NCBI GenBank assembly: GCA_021732785.1 | Contig: JAKFUG010000002.1 | Location: forward strand, 119,051 to 183,050 | DNA length: 64,000 bases | Direction: 5' to 3' | Source of the DNA: Planctomycetaceae bacterium | Lineage (GTDB): Bacteria; Planctomycetota; Planctomycetia; Planctomycetales; Planctomycetaceae | In this document: piece after piece, positions 8,321-18,210 of the stretch | How positions within the stretch are numbered: position 1 is the stretch's first letter | How the letters are laid out: every line of letters starts with the position of its first letter | Program-made: the position numbers and the translations under genes | The notes under the pieces: generated by a model | Told to the model about the DNA's origin: nothing | The model's database searches: none | The model's input: the letters and a program-made list of their open reading frames with translations, nothing else

Positions 8321-11300
8321 ATGTCGGTTCGTTGGACATCATTTCTGGTCATCGTCGGGCTGCTGGGCGGCATCAGCGGCAACCTGCTCGCGCAGACCGA
8401 TCTGGGCGACTTTCTGAAGCCGAAGAAGCCCAAGGTCGGCTCAGCCATTCCGAAGGCCGTCGTTGCCGTCACCGCCGACCCGGCCACGTTCAAACCGGCC
8501 GGAATGGTCAAACTCGCGGTGCAGGTGGACGTCCCGGCGGGATACCACATCTACGGAACCGATGGTGACTTCGGCGGGCGGACCATGATCCGCATCGAGA
8601 CCCCCGGTCTGGACCCTCTGGGTGACGGATTCGTTCCCAATGAACCCGGCAAGACGGCTTTCGATCCGGACCTCGATGCCAAGGTCACCAAGCACGAGGG
8701 AACGGTCGTCTGGACTCGCGAATTCCGTACGCCCCCCGGCGTTGCCGGAGACGGCTCACTCACCATCAAAGGCCGCCTTGAAGGCCAATACTGCAGCGAC
8801 CCGGAACACGGCGGGAAGTGCGTGCCATTAAAGTCTGCGTTCGAGTTGGTTCTTGCGGCTGCGGGACCAGCCGCCGCGTCTTCAGCCGTGCGGTATGAAG
8901 ACACGTTGAAGCCGATGCGGAAGACGAGTCCCTCCCCCGATCCGGTCGAATATCTCGTGCGACTGAATCCGGCTCATGCGGCCAAAGGGGAGACCGTCAC
9001 CGTCGAGATCACCGCGAAACTGCAACCCGGCTGGCACAGTTACTCACTCACGCAAAAAGATATTGGCGGCGAACCGACGGAGATCGAACTGGAAGCGCTG
9101 CGGAATCTGGAAGCGATCGACGCCCACTTCAAACCTTCCGTCCCGCCGAAAATTGAAACCAGCGATATGGGGAATTCGCTGGAAACCTACCACGACGACG
9201 TGACGTGGTCGCGCCAATACCGCATGACCGGCGAAACGGCGGGCGACTATGGAGTCTCCGGCACGATCACGTACCAACTTTGCGACAGCGTCCGCTGCCT
9301 GCTCGTACACACAGCCCCGTTCGCCCTCGGTCAAGTCGCTGCCGCAGAACTCCCGCCGATTGAAATGCCCGCCGATGATGAACCCGCTGCGTCCCCCTTC
9401 GCACCCGTCGCGGTTCCAGAAGCGCCAAGGATTGAGCCCCCGGTGATTGCCGTGAAGGAAGCCGTGAAGCCCGCGGCAGCGCCAAAAGACCAGACGTTGT
9501 TGCCTTTCAACGTGTTCATTCTCGTGTGTATTGCCGGTGGGTTCGGCGCACTGTTGACCCCCTGTTCTTACCCGATGGTTCCCATCACGGTGAGCTTCTT
9601 CCTGAAGCAATCGGAGAAGGAACACAAGCCGCCGCTGTTACTGGCGGTTGTGTATTGCGGGACGATCATTCTGGCATTCACCGTGATTGGTGTCGGGCTG
9701 TCCTATGCCTTCGGAAAGACCTTCGCCAATGATCTGGCGAACAACTCCATCTTGAACTGGATCATCGGTTCAGTCTTCGTCGCTTTCGCCCTCAACATGC
9801 TGGGGGCGTTCGAGATTCGCGTCCCGAGTTTCCTGTTGAACTGGACGGCATCGCGCGGCGGCAGTGGCGGTTATGTCGGTGCCATCTTTATGGCTCTCAC
9901 CTTTACGCTGACCTCTTTTACCTGCACGTTTGCGATCGTGGGAGGCTTAATCACGCAAGCCGCCGATGGACAATTCTTCCGGCCGATCATGGGCATGCTG
10001 GCGTTTGGAACCGCCTTCGCTTCACCATTTTTTGTGCTGGCGATGCTACCGCAGTTGCTGAAGAAAATGCCGAAAAGCGGCGGCTGGATGAATGCGGTGA
10101 AAGTGGTAATGGGGCTGATCGAATTGGGAGCCGCCGTCAAGTTCTACAGCGTGGCGGACAATCCCAACCCGATCCTGTTCGACTATGTGACGGTCATGAT
10201 CATCTGGGCCGTCCTCTGCTTGGCCATCGGGCTGTATCTGCTGGGGTTCTATCGGTTCGAACATGATTCGCCCGTGGGTCCGATTCCACTCGAAAGCGGC
10301 CTGCTGGCGATCGGTTTCCTCGGCCTCGCAGGCATGCTGGGCTTTCTGACCGTGTTCCCGGATCGCGCGACCGGTGTCGTCATGGAAAACATCGTCAGCT
10401 TCGCCCCGCCGAATTTTGATGTCCCTCAAGTGGCTAGCCCCACACGCTCGGGTCCGGATCCATCAACAAAGGATGAGCCGGCCGTCGTGCATCACGGCTT
10501 ACGGTTTGTGATGGATTTCCGGCACGCCTTCGCTCTCGCGCAGAAAGAAAAACGCCCGGTGATGATCGATTTCACCGGCGTTAATTGTGCGAATTGTCGC
10601 AAGATGGAGAGGGTGATGGCCCGGCCCGAGAATCACGAGCGTTTGCAGAAATTCGTGACGGCCGCGCTCTATGTCGACCAGATCCCCATCATTCAGGACA
10701 CTTCCATCGCCAGACGGATGCTGGAAGAAAACCGCAGTCTCGAAGTGAAGTATTTGAATGACACGTCGATGCCAAACTACGCGATCGTGGCTCCCGATGG
10801 TGAGACCGTACTCGCGAAGCATAACGGGTACAACGAAGGCAGCGAGTTCACCGAATTTCTCGACGAAGGCTGGAAGAACTGGCAAGCCCGCGAACGGCTG
10901 GCAGCACTGAAGAGCGATCTCGAATTAACGATGGAGAGCTTTGGCCGAAAGTATCTGCTTGATTTCGATAAGGCGCGTGAGGCTGCCCGTTCCCGAGGGG
11001 GACCGATGCTCATCGGATTTGTTGGGGTAAACGATGTTAATAGCCGGGCGATACAAAGCTTGATGTCCAAACCCGAGCTTCAACAACGAGTTGATCACTT
11101 TGTCGGCGTTCAGCTCTATGTTGATCAAATGCCGAAGATTAATGATCGTGAGCTTGCCGAGAAAATTTTATCGGACAACCGCGAGTTGATGAATAAAATG
11201 ATCAGCGAAATTGTGATCCCGTCCTATGTGATCATGACTCCCGACGGTAAGCAGATTCTGGGCAAACAACTCGGATATGCGACCACCGATCAATTTGCCA

Positions 11301-11359
11301 AGTTCCTCGACGAAGGCTGGAAGAACTGGCAAGCGCGCGAACGCCTGGCGGCGCGGTGA
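8321..11359 (+). CDS. DsbD-like thiol:disulfide interchange protein with two C-terminal thioredoxin-like domains
   Basis: Envelope protein expected to carry electrons across the inner membrane to extracytoplasmic thiols. In order: signal peptide; two DsbD-alpha-like beta domains (about residues 40-190 and 195-340); a polytopic core from about residue 396 with LLTPCSYPMVPITVSFF and later SFTCTFAIVGG, the two intramembrane cysteines of DsbD; then thioredoxin-like domain 1 with CANC at 756-759. Domain 2 follows, with DVNS at 905-908 where the cysteines should be. Both thioredoxin units end in nearly the same LDEGWKNWQARERLAA segment, so the second is a tandem duplicate that lost its redox centre. 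AGGAGG lies seven bases ahead of the ATG. Confidence 0.85.
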   Translation: MSVRWTSFLVIVGLLGGISGNLLAQTDLGDFLKPKKPKVGSAIPKAVVAVTADPATFKPAGMVKLAVQVDVPAGYHIYGTDGDFGGRTMIRIETPGLDPLGDGFVPNEPGKTAFDPDLDAKVTKHEGTVVWTREFRTPPGVAGDGSLTIKGRLEGQYCSDPEHGGKCVPLKSAFELVLAAAGPAAASSAVRYEDTLKPMRKTSPSPDPVEYLVRLNPAHAAKGETVTVEITAKLQPGWHSYSLTQKDIGGEPTEIELEALRNLEAIDAHFKPSVPPKIETSDMGNSLETYHDDVTWSRQYRMTGETAGDYGVSGTITYQLCDSVRCLLVHTAPFALGQVAAAELPPIEMPADDEPAASPFAPVAVPEAPRIEPPVIAVKEAVKPAAAPKDQTLLPFNVFILVCIAGGFGALLTPCSYPMVPITVSFFLKQSEKEHKPPLLLAVVYCGTIILAFTVIGVGLSYAFGKTFANDLANNSILNWIIGSVFVAFALNMLGAFEIRVPSFLLNWTASRGGSGGYVGAIFMALTFTLTSFTCTFAIVGGLITQAADGQFFRPIMGMLAFGTAFASPFFVLAMLPQLLKKMPKSGGWMNAVKVVMGLIELGAAVKFYSVADNPNPILFDYVTVMIIWAVLCLAIGLYLLGFYRFEHDSPVGPIPLESGLLAIGFLGLAGMLGFLTVFPDRATGVVMENIVSFAPPNFDVPQVASPTRSGPDPSTKDEPAVVHHGLRFVMDFRHAFALAQKEKRPVMIDFTGVNCANCRKMERVMARPENHERLQKFVTAALYVDQIPIIQDTSIARRMLEENRSLEVKYLNDTSMPNYAIVAPDGETVLAKHNGYNEGSEFTEFLDEGWKNWQARERLAALKSDLELTMESFGRKYLLDFDKAREAARSRGGPMLIGFVGVNDVNSRAIQSLMSKPELQQRVDHFVGVQLYVDQMPKINDRELAEKILSDNRELMNKMISEIVIPSYVIMTPDGKQILGKQLGYATTDQFAKFLDEGWKNWQARERLAAR
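10859..11334 (+). repeat. Direct repeat ends of an internal duplication
   Basis: Bases 10859-10887 and 11306-11334 are identical (29 nt, beginning CTCGACGAAGGCTGG), spaced exactly 447 bp or 149 codons apart. They mark the ends of the two thioredoxin-like units of the DsbD-like gene. The intervening copy is visibly richer in A and T than the rest of the gene. Confidence 0.75.
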
Positions 11360-11408
11360 GGGTGGGGCATTCTACGTCGATGTCAAAACCGGCGATGATC
11401 TTCGCTTC

Positions 11409-11486
11409 GCGGTTTCGCGCCTCGCGCGGAGCTCGCCCCGTGTTAACTGACATCGCGGCGTCCATCCTCGCGGGGCGCGAAACCGC
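11409..11486. repeat. Intergenic inverted repeat
   Basis: GCGGTTTCGCGCCTCGCG (11409-11426) and its reverse complement at 11469-11486 match at 17 of 18 positions. They lie between the convergent ends of the DsbD-like and ASCH genes. It may act as a transcription terminator or be a dispersed palindrome; no U-run is present. Confidence 0.5.
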
Positions 11487-11531
11487 ACAGCGGAAAATGA
11501 TGCCGTTCACAATTTCCACGGAATCGACGGG

Positions 11532-11960
11532 CTACTGTCCCTTGCGCTGGAACGGGTAGAACCATACCCCATATGGCAGAAAGCGAACCGGCACCGGCTT
11601 CTCGAAGCGTCGCGGATTGGCCAGTATCCACGCATGGTGGTTCAACAGCAACTCGGCGGGAACGCAACTGGCGTGGACATCCGCCGGTTGACACGGTCGC
11701 GAATCGACGAGATCGATCGTTCCCACCAGCAACCCTGTCGGCAACGAAGCGATATCAATCTCATGCTCGGTCGCGGCAACCTGGGCGGCTTCCAAATTGG
11801 AGGTCCGCTTGGACGTGTAGAGATAAATCGTGCCGCGGACCTGTGTCGGCTGGGAACGGACCTCGATGGTTTTGATACCGCGCAGAATGAATTCCGCCCA
11901 CGGTTGCTGAATGCCGAGGGCAATCCTCTCGCGATCAATCGGCGGATCGGACGACGTCAT
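11532..11960 (-). CDS. ASCH domain-containing protein
   Basis: Protein of 142 residues. ALGIQQPWAEFILRGIKTIE, then RGTIYLYTSK and LLVGTIDLVD, follow the pattern of the ASCH/PUA-like fold, a small beta-barrel thought to bind RNA or modified nucleosides. The ATG at 11960 has no strong ribosome site. A hairpin separates it from the upstream M16 gene on the same strand. The substrate is unknown. Confidence 0.75.
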   Translation of the reverse strand: MTSSDPPIDRERIALGIQQPWAEFILRGIKTIEVRSQPTQVRGTIYLYTSKRTSNLEAAQVAATEHEIDIASLPTGLLVGTIDLVDSRPCQPADVHASCVPAELLLNHHAWILANPRRFEKPVPVRFLPYGVWFYPFQRKGQ

Positions 11961-11977
11961 CGGTCGCTTTCAGAAGA

Positions 11978-12004
11978 CCACGGGCAAGCAGCCCCTGCCC
12001 GTGG
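11978..12004 (-). terminator. Hairpin terminator after the M16 peptidase gene
   Basis: CCACGGGCA (11978-11986) pairs with TGCCCGTGG (11996-12004). Read on the minus strand it follows the M16 stop by about 24 bp and is followed by TCTTCT, a short U-rich tail. Confidence 0.6.
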
Positions 12005-12027
12005 TGTCCGAACGTCTCCCCGTCAGT

Positions 12028-14796
12028 TTACTTGGCTGGTTTCGCCGCGTCATCCTTCGCGGCAGGCTTGGCATCCTTGCGGAAGTCGCCACCGATGGCA
12101 ATGAACAGCTTCTCAGCGGACACGTGCCTGGCGAACGTCTTCGCGACGTCTTCCACGGTCAGGGCTTTGATGGCGGTTTCCATGTTCGCATAGTACGCCA
12201 TCGTCCGATTGGTGTAGGACGTCTCATCCAGCAGCCGGGCGAGCGCGTTGTCTTTGGTTCGTCCCACGGCCTCACCCTGCAGATAACCCTCGCGTGCGGC
12301 ATCCAGTTCCGCCTGCGTGATTCCTTCCTTGATCAGCTTCACCAGTTCTTCGCGAATCGCCGTCTGAACCTTGTCGATGTTCTCGGGATTCGTGATCGCA
12401 TACACCGACAACGACGCCCGTTCATCGAGCGGCAAGGCCCGAAAAATGGAAGCCACGCCGTACGACAAGCCTTCTTTTTGCCGAACGCGGTCGCCCAATC
12501 GCGACGAGAGCGCCCCGGCACCAAAGATTTCGTTCGCAATCACCAGCGCCGGATAATCCGGATGTTTGTCGCTCATCGCGAAGACTTCGCCTGCAAAGTA
12601 GAAGGCGTTGGCCTTGTCGGGCGTTTCGATCTTCACCGTCTGCGGTTTGGCGTCGAGGAACGCCGTCCGGGAAATCCGTTCGTAAGGCTGTTTCGATTTC
12701 CAGCCCTTCAACGTTTTCTCGAAGATGCCCATCGCCTCATCGGGATCGAAATCGCCCACAATCGTCAATTGCCCGGCCTGGGCGCTCAGGAAGTCACCGT
12801 GCAGCTTGCGCAGTGCGGCAATGTCCAGATCCTGCACCAGCTTGATCTCTTCCTGCATGCTTGGCGTGTAGCGGACATCGTTCGCCGGGTACGGGCTCAG
12901 CGTCTTCTGCACCAACCGCACGGCCAGGGCTTGAGGGTCGGTCAGGCTCTGTTCCAAATCCGAGCGGACGGACTGGCGAATCACGTCGAGTTCCGCCGTC
13001 GGCAACGTGGGTTCGCGCAACACCTGCCGCAACAGATCGAGCACGGCGGCCAGTTTGTCGCGTTTGGTCTGGATGGCAAATGTCGCCTCACCCGCTCCCC
13101 CGGACGCACTTAGCGTGGCGAGATTCTGATCGAGTGTGTCCTGCAACTGTTGCCGCGTCAGTTGCTTCGTCCCGCGGGTCATCATCACGGGCAGGAACTC
13201 GCAGGCTTTGGTCATGCCGACGAGCGATTCCTTCGTCCCGTAGCGGAGCGACAACCGGACCACAACCGTACTGCCGCGAGTCTTCTTGGGAAGGAGCGCA
13301 ACTTTGAGACCTTCCAGTGTGGTGCGTGTCGTCCGGGCTTCGATGTTCGCCGGAGCCACATCGAAGGCTTCGCCGAGAGCACCGGTTTCGCGGCCTTGAT
13401 AATCGCCGATCATGGCCGTCAGCTCAGGCGTCGCCGGGACGGTGGTCCGCTGGGCTTGTTCCGCCGGGATGTAAAGCCCCACGGTCCGGTTGGTCGGCGC
13501 GAGATACGCCCGGGCCACACGATTGACGTCCTCCACCGAGACCTGTTCGAGCCGATCGCGGTACAGGAAGTACAACCGCCAATCGCCTTGCGCCGCCCAT
13601 TCGCTGAGCTCGACGGCGATCTCGGCACTGTTCGATGCGGAAAGCTCCCGCTGTTTCAGCAACCGCAACTTGGCCCGGTCGACTTCTTCCTTCGTAACGC
13701 CGCGATCGACCACGAGTTCAATTGTGTCGAGCATCGCTTCCAACACCGCTTCCGGCGGGTTGCCGGTGGCCACTTCGGCCATCAGTCGCAATGCACCGGG
13801 GTCATGCCAGGCGAACGCGGCCCCGGAAATGTCGGCGGCTTTCTTCTGTTCGACCAAGGCCTTGTACAACCGCCCGGCGGGCTGTTGCGTGAGGATCGCT
13901 TCCAGCACGTCAATGGGCGGAAAATCGGGGCTGGCACCAGCCGGAATGTGATACACCGCGCCGACCACAGCGACATCACCGACACGGCGCAACGTCACCA
14001 TCCGCTCGCCGTCCTGCGCCGGCTCTTCGGTGTAAGTCGGTTCGAGAACGCGCTCCGGTTTGGGCAGCTTGCCGAACGATTCGCCGATGTATTCCAGCAC
14101 TTTGGCTTCATCGTACTGCCCGGCGATCACGAGAATCGCGTTGTCCGGCTGGTAATACTTCTTGTAGAAGCGGCGCAGACTGTCGACGGGGACCCGTTCG
14201 ATGTCCGCGCGGTTCCCGATCGTCGACTTGCCGTAGTTGTGCCATTCAAAGGCCGCGGCCATCATCCGTTGACCGAGAATGTGCGACGGCGAGTTTTCGC
14301 CGCGCTCGAATTCGTTGCGGACGACCGTCATTTCCGACGTGAGGTCTTCACCTTTCACGTAGCTGTTGATCATCCGGTCGGCTTCCAGCGCGATGGCGAA
14401 CTCCAGGTTCTCATCGGTCGCCGGCAGCGTTTCGTAATAGTTGGTGCGATCGACCCAGGTCGTCCCGTTGAAGTCGGCACCGCGGGCCTGCAACGCTTTG
14501 GGGACCGACGGATTGGTCGGCGTTCCCTTGAAGAGCATGTGTTCGAGCAGATGCGCCATGCCTGCTTCGCCGTAACCTTCGTGCCGCGACCCGACGAAGA
14601 CCGTCATGTTGACGGTGACCGTGGGCTTGGAAGGATCGGGGAAGAGGAGCACCTTCAAGCCGTTTTCGAGCCGGTACTCGCTGATGCCTTCGATTGTCGT
14701 AATTTTCATCGGCTTGGTCGATTCCGCTGCATCCATAGCTGACCACATGACCGCGAACAAAGCCGCCGCGATCCCAAAATTCCGCCGCCATCCCAT
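12028..14796 (-). CDS. M16 family zinc metallopeptidase (pitrilysin-like), secreted
   Basis: Two-lobed zinc peptidase of about 922 residues with an N-terminal signal sequence (FGIAAALFAVMWSAMDA), so it probably works in the periplasm. The inverted zinc motif is HLLEH at about residues 82-86, and the third ligand is the glutamate in RNEFERGE about 76 residues later. A second, inactive M16 lobe follows, with ATFAIQTKRDKLAAVLDLLR and a C-terminal FARHVSAEKLFIAIGGD. ATG at 14796 is preferred over GTG at 14802, because AAGGAG lies nine bases before the ATG but only three before the GTG. Long open frames on the opposite strand are shadows. Confidence 0.92.
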   Translation of the reverse strand: MGWRRNFGIAAALFAVMWSAMDAAESTKPMKITTIEGISEYRLENGLKVLLFPDPSKPTVTVNMTVFVGSRHEGYGEAGMAHLLEHMLFKGTPTNPSVPKALQARGADFNGTTWVDRTNYYETLPATDENLEFAIALEADRMINSYVKGEDLTSEMTVVRNEFERGENSPSHILGQRMMAAAFEWHNYGKSTIGNRADIERVPVDSLRRFYKKYYQPDNAILVIAGQYDEAKVLEYIGESFGKLPKPERVLEPTYTEEPAQDGERMVTLRRVGDVAVVGAVYHIPAGASPDFPPIDVLEAILTQQPAGRLYKALVEQKKAADISGAAFAWHDPGALRLMAEVATGNPPEAVLEAMLDTIELVVDRGVTKEEVDRAKLRLLKQRELSASNSAEIAVELSEWAAQGDWRLYFLYRDRLEQVSVEDVNRVARAYLAPTNRTVGLYIPAEQAQRTTVPATPELTAMIGDYQGRETGALGEAFDVAPANIEARTTRTTLEGLKVALLPKKTRGSTVVVRLSLRYGTKESLVGMTKACEFLPVMMTRGTKQLTRQQLQDTLDQNLATLSASGGAGEATFAIQTKRDKLAAVLDLLRQVLREPTLPTAELDVIRQSVRSDLEQSLTDPQALAVRLVQKTLSPYPANDVRYTPSMQEEIKLVQDLDIAALRKLHGDFLSAQAGQLTIVGDFDPDEAMGIFEKTLKGWKSKQPYERISRTAFLDAKPQTVKIETPDKANAFYFAGEVFAMSDKHPDYPALVIANEIFGAGALSSRLGDRVRQKEGLSYGVASIFRALPLDERASLSVYAITNPENIDKVQTAIREELVKLIKEGITQAELDAAREGYLQGEAVGRTKDNALARLLDETSYTNRTMAYYANMETAIKALTVEDVAKTFARHVSAEKLFIAIGGDFRKDAKPAAKDDAAKPAK

Positions 14797-15038
14797 CGTC
14801 ACTCACTCCTTCGAGTCGCCGTTCGGGCTGTGTGAGAGTTGCCGTTGCATGGTAGCAACCGGGGGGGTGAAAGAAAACCGCCACAAGCTGTTGGAGACGT
14901 GTTGTGCGCGCGGGTGGCGCCCGCTCTGAACCGCCAGTGTGTTTGGCACGCAGCCGTCCATCCTAAGTCACTTGCGAACGAGTTCAATCGCAAGTGGTGC
15001 CCAGCACCGCCTGAGCAACGCAGCTCTTCAGCCAGAGT

Positions 15039-17921
15039 TCATGGCTTTTCATCGAGTCGCTTCAAGACGCTATCTAGTGCAGCTTCGATTCTTCGCAAGC
15101 GGGTTTCCACATCCTTCAGTCGTTCGTCAACATTCTTGCCATTTTCCGCACTGCGCGCGGCGAGTTCCGCGGCGGCCTGACGCTTGGTTTCCTGTTCTTC
15201 ACGCAGACGCGCCATCTCGGCTCGTTGTTGTTCGAGGAGCGTTTCGAATTCTTTTCGCGGGCCGCGAACAAACACGGTAAAATGGGCAGCGTCTTCCTGT
15301 CCGTCGGTTTCTCGAAGCAATACGGATAATGGCAACTCGGTGACAAATTGATCCGCGGGCAACTCCCGCCCCGTCAGGATGCGATAAATGACGGCGTTTT
15401 CCGATACCGAGAAATCGGGCGGGTTTCTCCGGGCGTCTAGGTTATTTCCGCCTTTGTAGAACGTGAGGAAATCCTTCCACATCCACGGCGTATCGATCGT
15501 CAGTACCCCAGTGGTAGCATCAAGGGTCACACCTTGAATCTCACTGAGCAGATGATAACGAACGCCTTCGTGGGTGCCTCCGGTCTGAAGCGTCAGCGTG
15601 TGGGGTTTGTCGATGCTCATTTCGGTGGGTGGCTGCCAGCCGAAATGGGCCGGGGTCGGTACTGCCTTGATCACCGACTCCGGAATCGTGGCGATGCGAA
15701 GTTGTTTGTCTTGCAGTGCCAGTATTTTGTCGTCAACGGTCAGGTACACGTTCCTGTGATCGTAAATGGTGGGTCCCCTGTTTGGGTTGAGGGTTGACGA
15801 TTCGTTAATGACCAGAGATTGTCGGACCGAACCATCAACGAGGTCGCACAGATCGATCATCATTTGCGCGCGTGCGCGACCGGGATTCACAATGCGCAGG
15901 TTCAATGCCAGCGGGTAGTCCGCGGAAAGCCGCCCGGCTGCGGCGTCTTTCCATTGTGTCACTACGGAGCCGCGATGATCCGTGAGTCGCTGGCCATCCA
16001 GTTTGCGTCCCCAAAACCGGGACGTGAAACTGCGATCTCCCGGGTGAGCTTTGCTTCCGGTAATCGAAGGCAGTAACCCCGCCGCGTTCACGCTGAGTGT
16101 CGCCCCAGTCTTGCGATCAATGATTCGACCACCCATCGCCAGGACAAGGGGACTCATGAGACCCGCCGTAGTGTTGGGGTGAACATTCCCCCCCATGCGC
16201 TGGAAAACCGGATCGAACTGCATCGACTTCGTGTCATACACCTGCAGTTGGCGTCCTTCGGACGTTACCGCGAGTGACTTTTCTGGAAACGTGAACAGGC
16301 CCCCTGGTGCCCGCGGGAGAAAAAATCGCTCTTTCTGCTCCAGCTTATGGTCCATCCGGTAAACCAGATCCCCGGTGGTCGGGGAAACGAACACGAACTC
16401 GTTGCTCAGCGTGGCCGCACGAATCCCTTGCGGCATGGGAGCCCGGGCGAGAATGGTTCGCTGATCCATGTCGATCAAGACGCATTCGTCGGCTCCAACG
16501 GCACCCGAGGCCCGCGCCTCGTCACCGGGGCTCACGCCCCAAACAAGCAATCGCTTTTGATCCGGTGACAGTTCCATCGCGCGGGCATAGAAACCGAGCT
16601 CGATCACCGGCAACGTGACCGACACATTCATGAGTACCTGGTCGAGCACTTTGCTGCCATCAGCCGATTTCAACTCCAGTTGAATGGAAGCGGTTCCGAC
16701 ATCCTCTGCCGTCGGGGTCCAATGGAGATGTCCCTCGCGAATTTGGGCGGCCTTGGGACCGCGGGCGATGGTGACAGTCGCCTCTGTTGATTCGTCCGTG
16801 AGTTTTACGGGAATCCGGAGCGGTTTGCCCACGAGTGTCGTGACCTCGGAAGGGATCTGCATCTGGCTCCGTCGCTCGAGTTTGTCCGAGAATTCCCGCA
16901 GATCAACGATGAAGACGCGTTCTCCCCGGCCAATCACAACAAGGTTTTTCTTCAAATCGAACTGAACGGTGTCATCGAAAGACGCCATCCGTTGTAGCTC
17001 GGTCGGCGTTTTCCTGGCTACGGGAGAGGTCTTCACCGGGGTGAGCGGAATCTTGCCAATCGCCTGGAAATCGGTGAATCTTTCCAGCACGACGGCGTCT
17101 GCCGTCAACGACACTGCCAGGTTCCAATAGGGGTGAATGGCGACCGTGGTCCCGGCAAAGGTGCCCACCCGTTTCGATAAATCCAAGCTGATCAGGATGT
17201 TGCCTAACGTCCAATAGCGATTCAGAGGATCCGCCACGATCGGACCGAAGCTTTCGTGGAGATTCTGAAGTTGCGTGAAGGTGCATTGATCTTCATCGAC
17301 CTTCATCAGATCGGCCCCGCTGGGGCTGGACTGCCCCCGTGCATCGGGAATCAGCCAGGTACCATCGCGACTCATCGCCACATGCACCGGGTGCGATTGT
17401 CTCCACGGCTGCACGCGGGTCTTTTTGCGGATTTTCATCGTGGCGAGGTCAATCTGACTCACTTCGCCATCCCACCAGGCGCTGCCCGGATTACAGATGC
17501 CGTAGACGTACTCATTTTCCGCCTGAGAACAGAACAACGCATACGGTCCGCGACCGTTGACGCTAACGGAACCCAGGTCGCGGTTGTCCTTCAGGTCGAT
17601 CACCTGCAACGCAGGAGACTTGGTGCAGGCGACGATCAACCGGTTGCCTTTGATGATCATCTCGGTGGGTATCGGCCCGACCGGGAAGCGGCGGACTTCT
17701 TTGGCTTGTGCGTCGTATTCGACCACGACGTTCTCGTCCGGAAGGGACACGAAGATGCGGCCCGTCGCTTCCTGAACGACCCAGTCGCCCGCTGGACCTT
17801 TAATATCGATGACCAACGGTTCGGCCGCCATCACGCCGGACACCTGAGCCATCAGACACAGAACCAGCGCGGTGAGCAGGCCCGCTTCCCGACAGCCACG
17901 GCGATTGGACGGTTTGCACAT
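15039..17921 (-). CDS. Large secreted beta-propeller protein with C-terminal coiled coil
   Basis: About 960 residues, not assigned to a named family. A signal peptide (GLLTALVLCLMAQVSGVMA) is followed by a YVTN/WD40-like propeller (segments such as IFVSLPDENVVVEYD and LIVACTKSPALQVIDL). Next comes an Ig/cadherin-like stretch around IRIPVKLTDES-type strands ending HLHWTPTAEDVG, then more propeller-like repeats. A charged coiled coil with regularly spaced leucines fills the last 65 residues. ATG at 17921 is chosen over the open frame to 18122 because GGAG sits eight bases ahead and the signal peptide starts there. A structural or sensing role in the envelope is inference. Confidence 0.75.
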   Translation of the reverse strand: MCKPSNRRGCREAGLLTALVLCLMAQVSGVMAAEPLVIDIKGPAGDWVVQEATGRIFVSLPDENVVVEYDAQAKEVRRFPVGPIPTEMIIKGNRLIVACTKSPALQVIDLKDNRDLGSVSVNGRGPYALFCSQAENEYVYGICNPGSAWWDGEVSQIDLATMKIRKKTRVQPWRQSHPVHVAMSRDGTWLIPDARGQSSPSGADLMKVDEDQCTFTQLQNLHESFGPIVADPLNRYWTLGNILISLDLSKRVGTFAGTTVAIHPYWNLAVSLTADAVVLERFTDFQAIGKIPLTPVKTSPVARKTPTELQRMASFDDTVQFDLKKNLVVIGRGERVFIVDLREFSDKLERRSQMQIPSEVTTLVGKPLRIPVKLTDESTEATVTIARGPKAAQIREGHLHWTPTAEDVGTASIQLELKSADGSKVLDQVLMNVSVTLPVIELGFYARAMELSPDQKRLLVWGVSPGDEARASGAVGADECVLIDMDQRTILARAPMPQGIRAATLSNEFVFVSPTTGDLVYRMDHKLEQKERFFLPRAPGGLFTFPEKSLAVTSEGRQLQVYDTKSMQFDPVFQRMGGNVHPNTTAGLMSPLVLAMGGRIIDRKTGATLSVNAAGLLPSITGSKAHPGDRSFTSRFWGRKLDGQRLTDHRGSVVTQWKDAAAGRLSADYPLALNLRIVNPGRARAQMMIDLCDLVDGSVRQSLVINESSTLNPNRGPTIYDHRNVYLTVDDKILALQDKQLRIATIPESVIKAVPTPAHFGWQPPTEMSIDKPHTLTLQTGGTHEGVRYHLLSEIQGVTLDATTGVLTIDTPWMWKDFLTFYKGGNNLDARRNPPDFSVSENAVIYRILTGRELPADQFVTELPLSVLLRETDGQEDAAHFTVFVRGPRKEFETLLEQQRAEMARLREEQETKRQAAAELAARSAENGKNVDERLKDVETRLRRIEAALDSVLKRLDEKP

Positions 17922-18088
17922 GGTGCGGACTCCACAATCAGGATCAGACGTTTTGAACACGCGACCGACGGGAACTCGAGAGGCGAAATCAGTTTCCCGA
18001 GTGACCGACCGCAATGCAAGGACGACGTGTGTCGTCCCAGACCAGAGCGCGAGCAACAGGAGTGCGGAAGTGATGAATGGTGAGGGAT

Positions 18089-18141
18089 AAGTGATGAGAA
18101 TCTCTTTCCACCCATCTCTCATCCATCCTCACTCATCACTT
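18089..18141. repeat. Small inverted repeat in the recO divergent promoter region
   Basis: AAGTGATGAG (18089-18098) pairs with CTCATCACTT (18132-18141) within the roughly 290-bp gap between the divergent propeller gene and recO. It could be an operator or part of a promoter. Confidence 0.4.
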
Positions 18142-18210
18142 TATTTCTCCCGTCGCTCGCGCTCCGGTCTGGGGTGGATCGTTTTCACCAACCGGCTACA
18201 CTGGCCGGTT

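Noticed and set aside
13150..14742. 530-codon open frame on the plus strand opposite the M16 gene
   Set aside because: It is antisense to a strong M16 gene, has no domain and low-complexity, charged composition. Long antisense frames are common in GC-rich genes.
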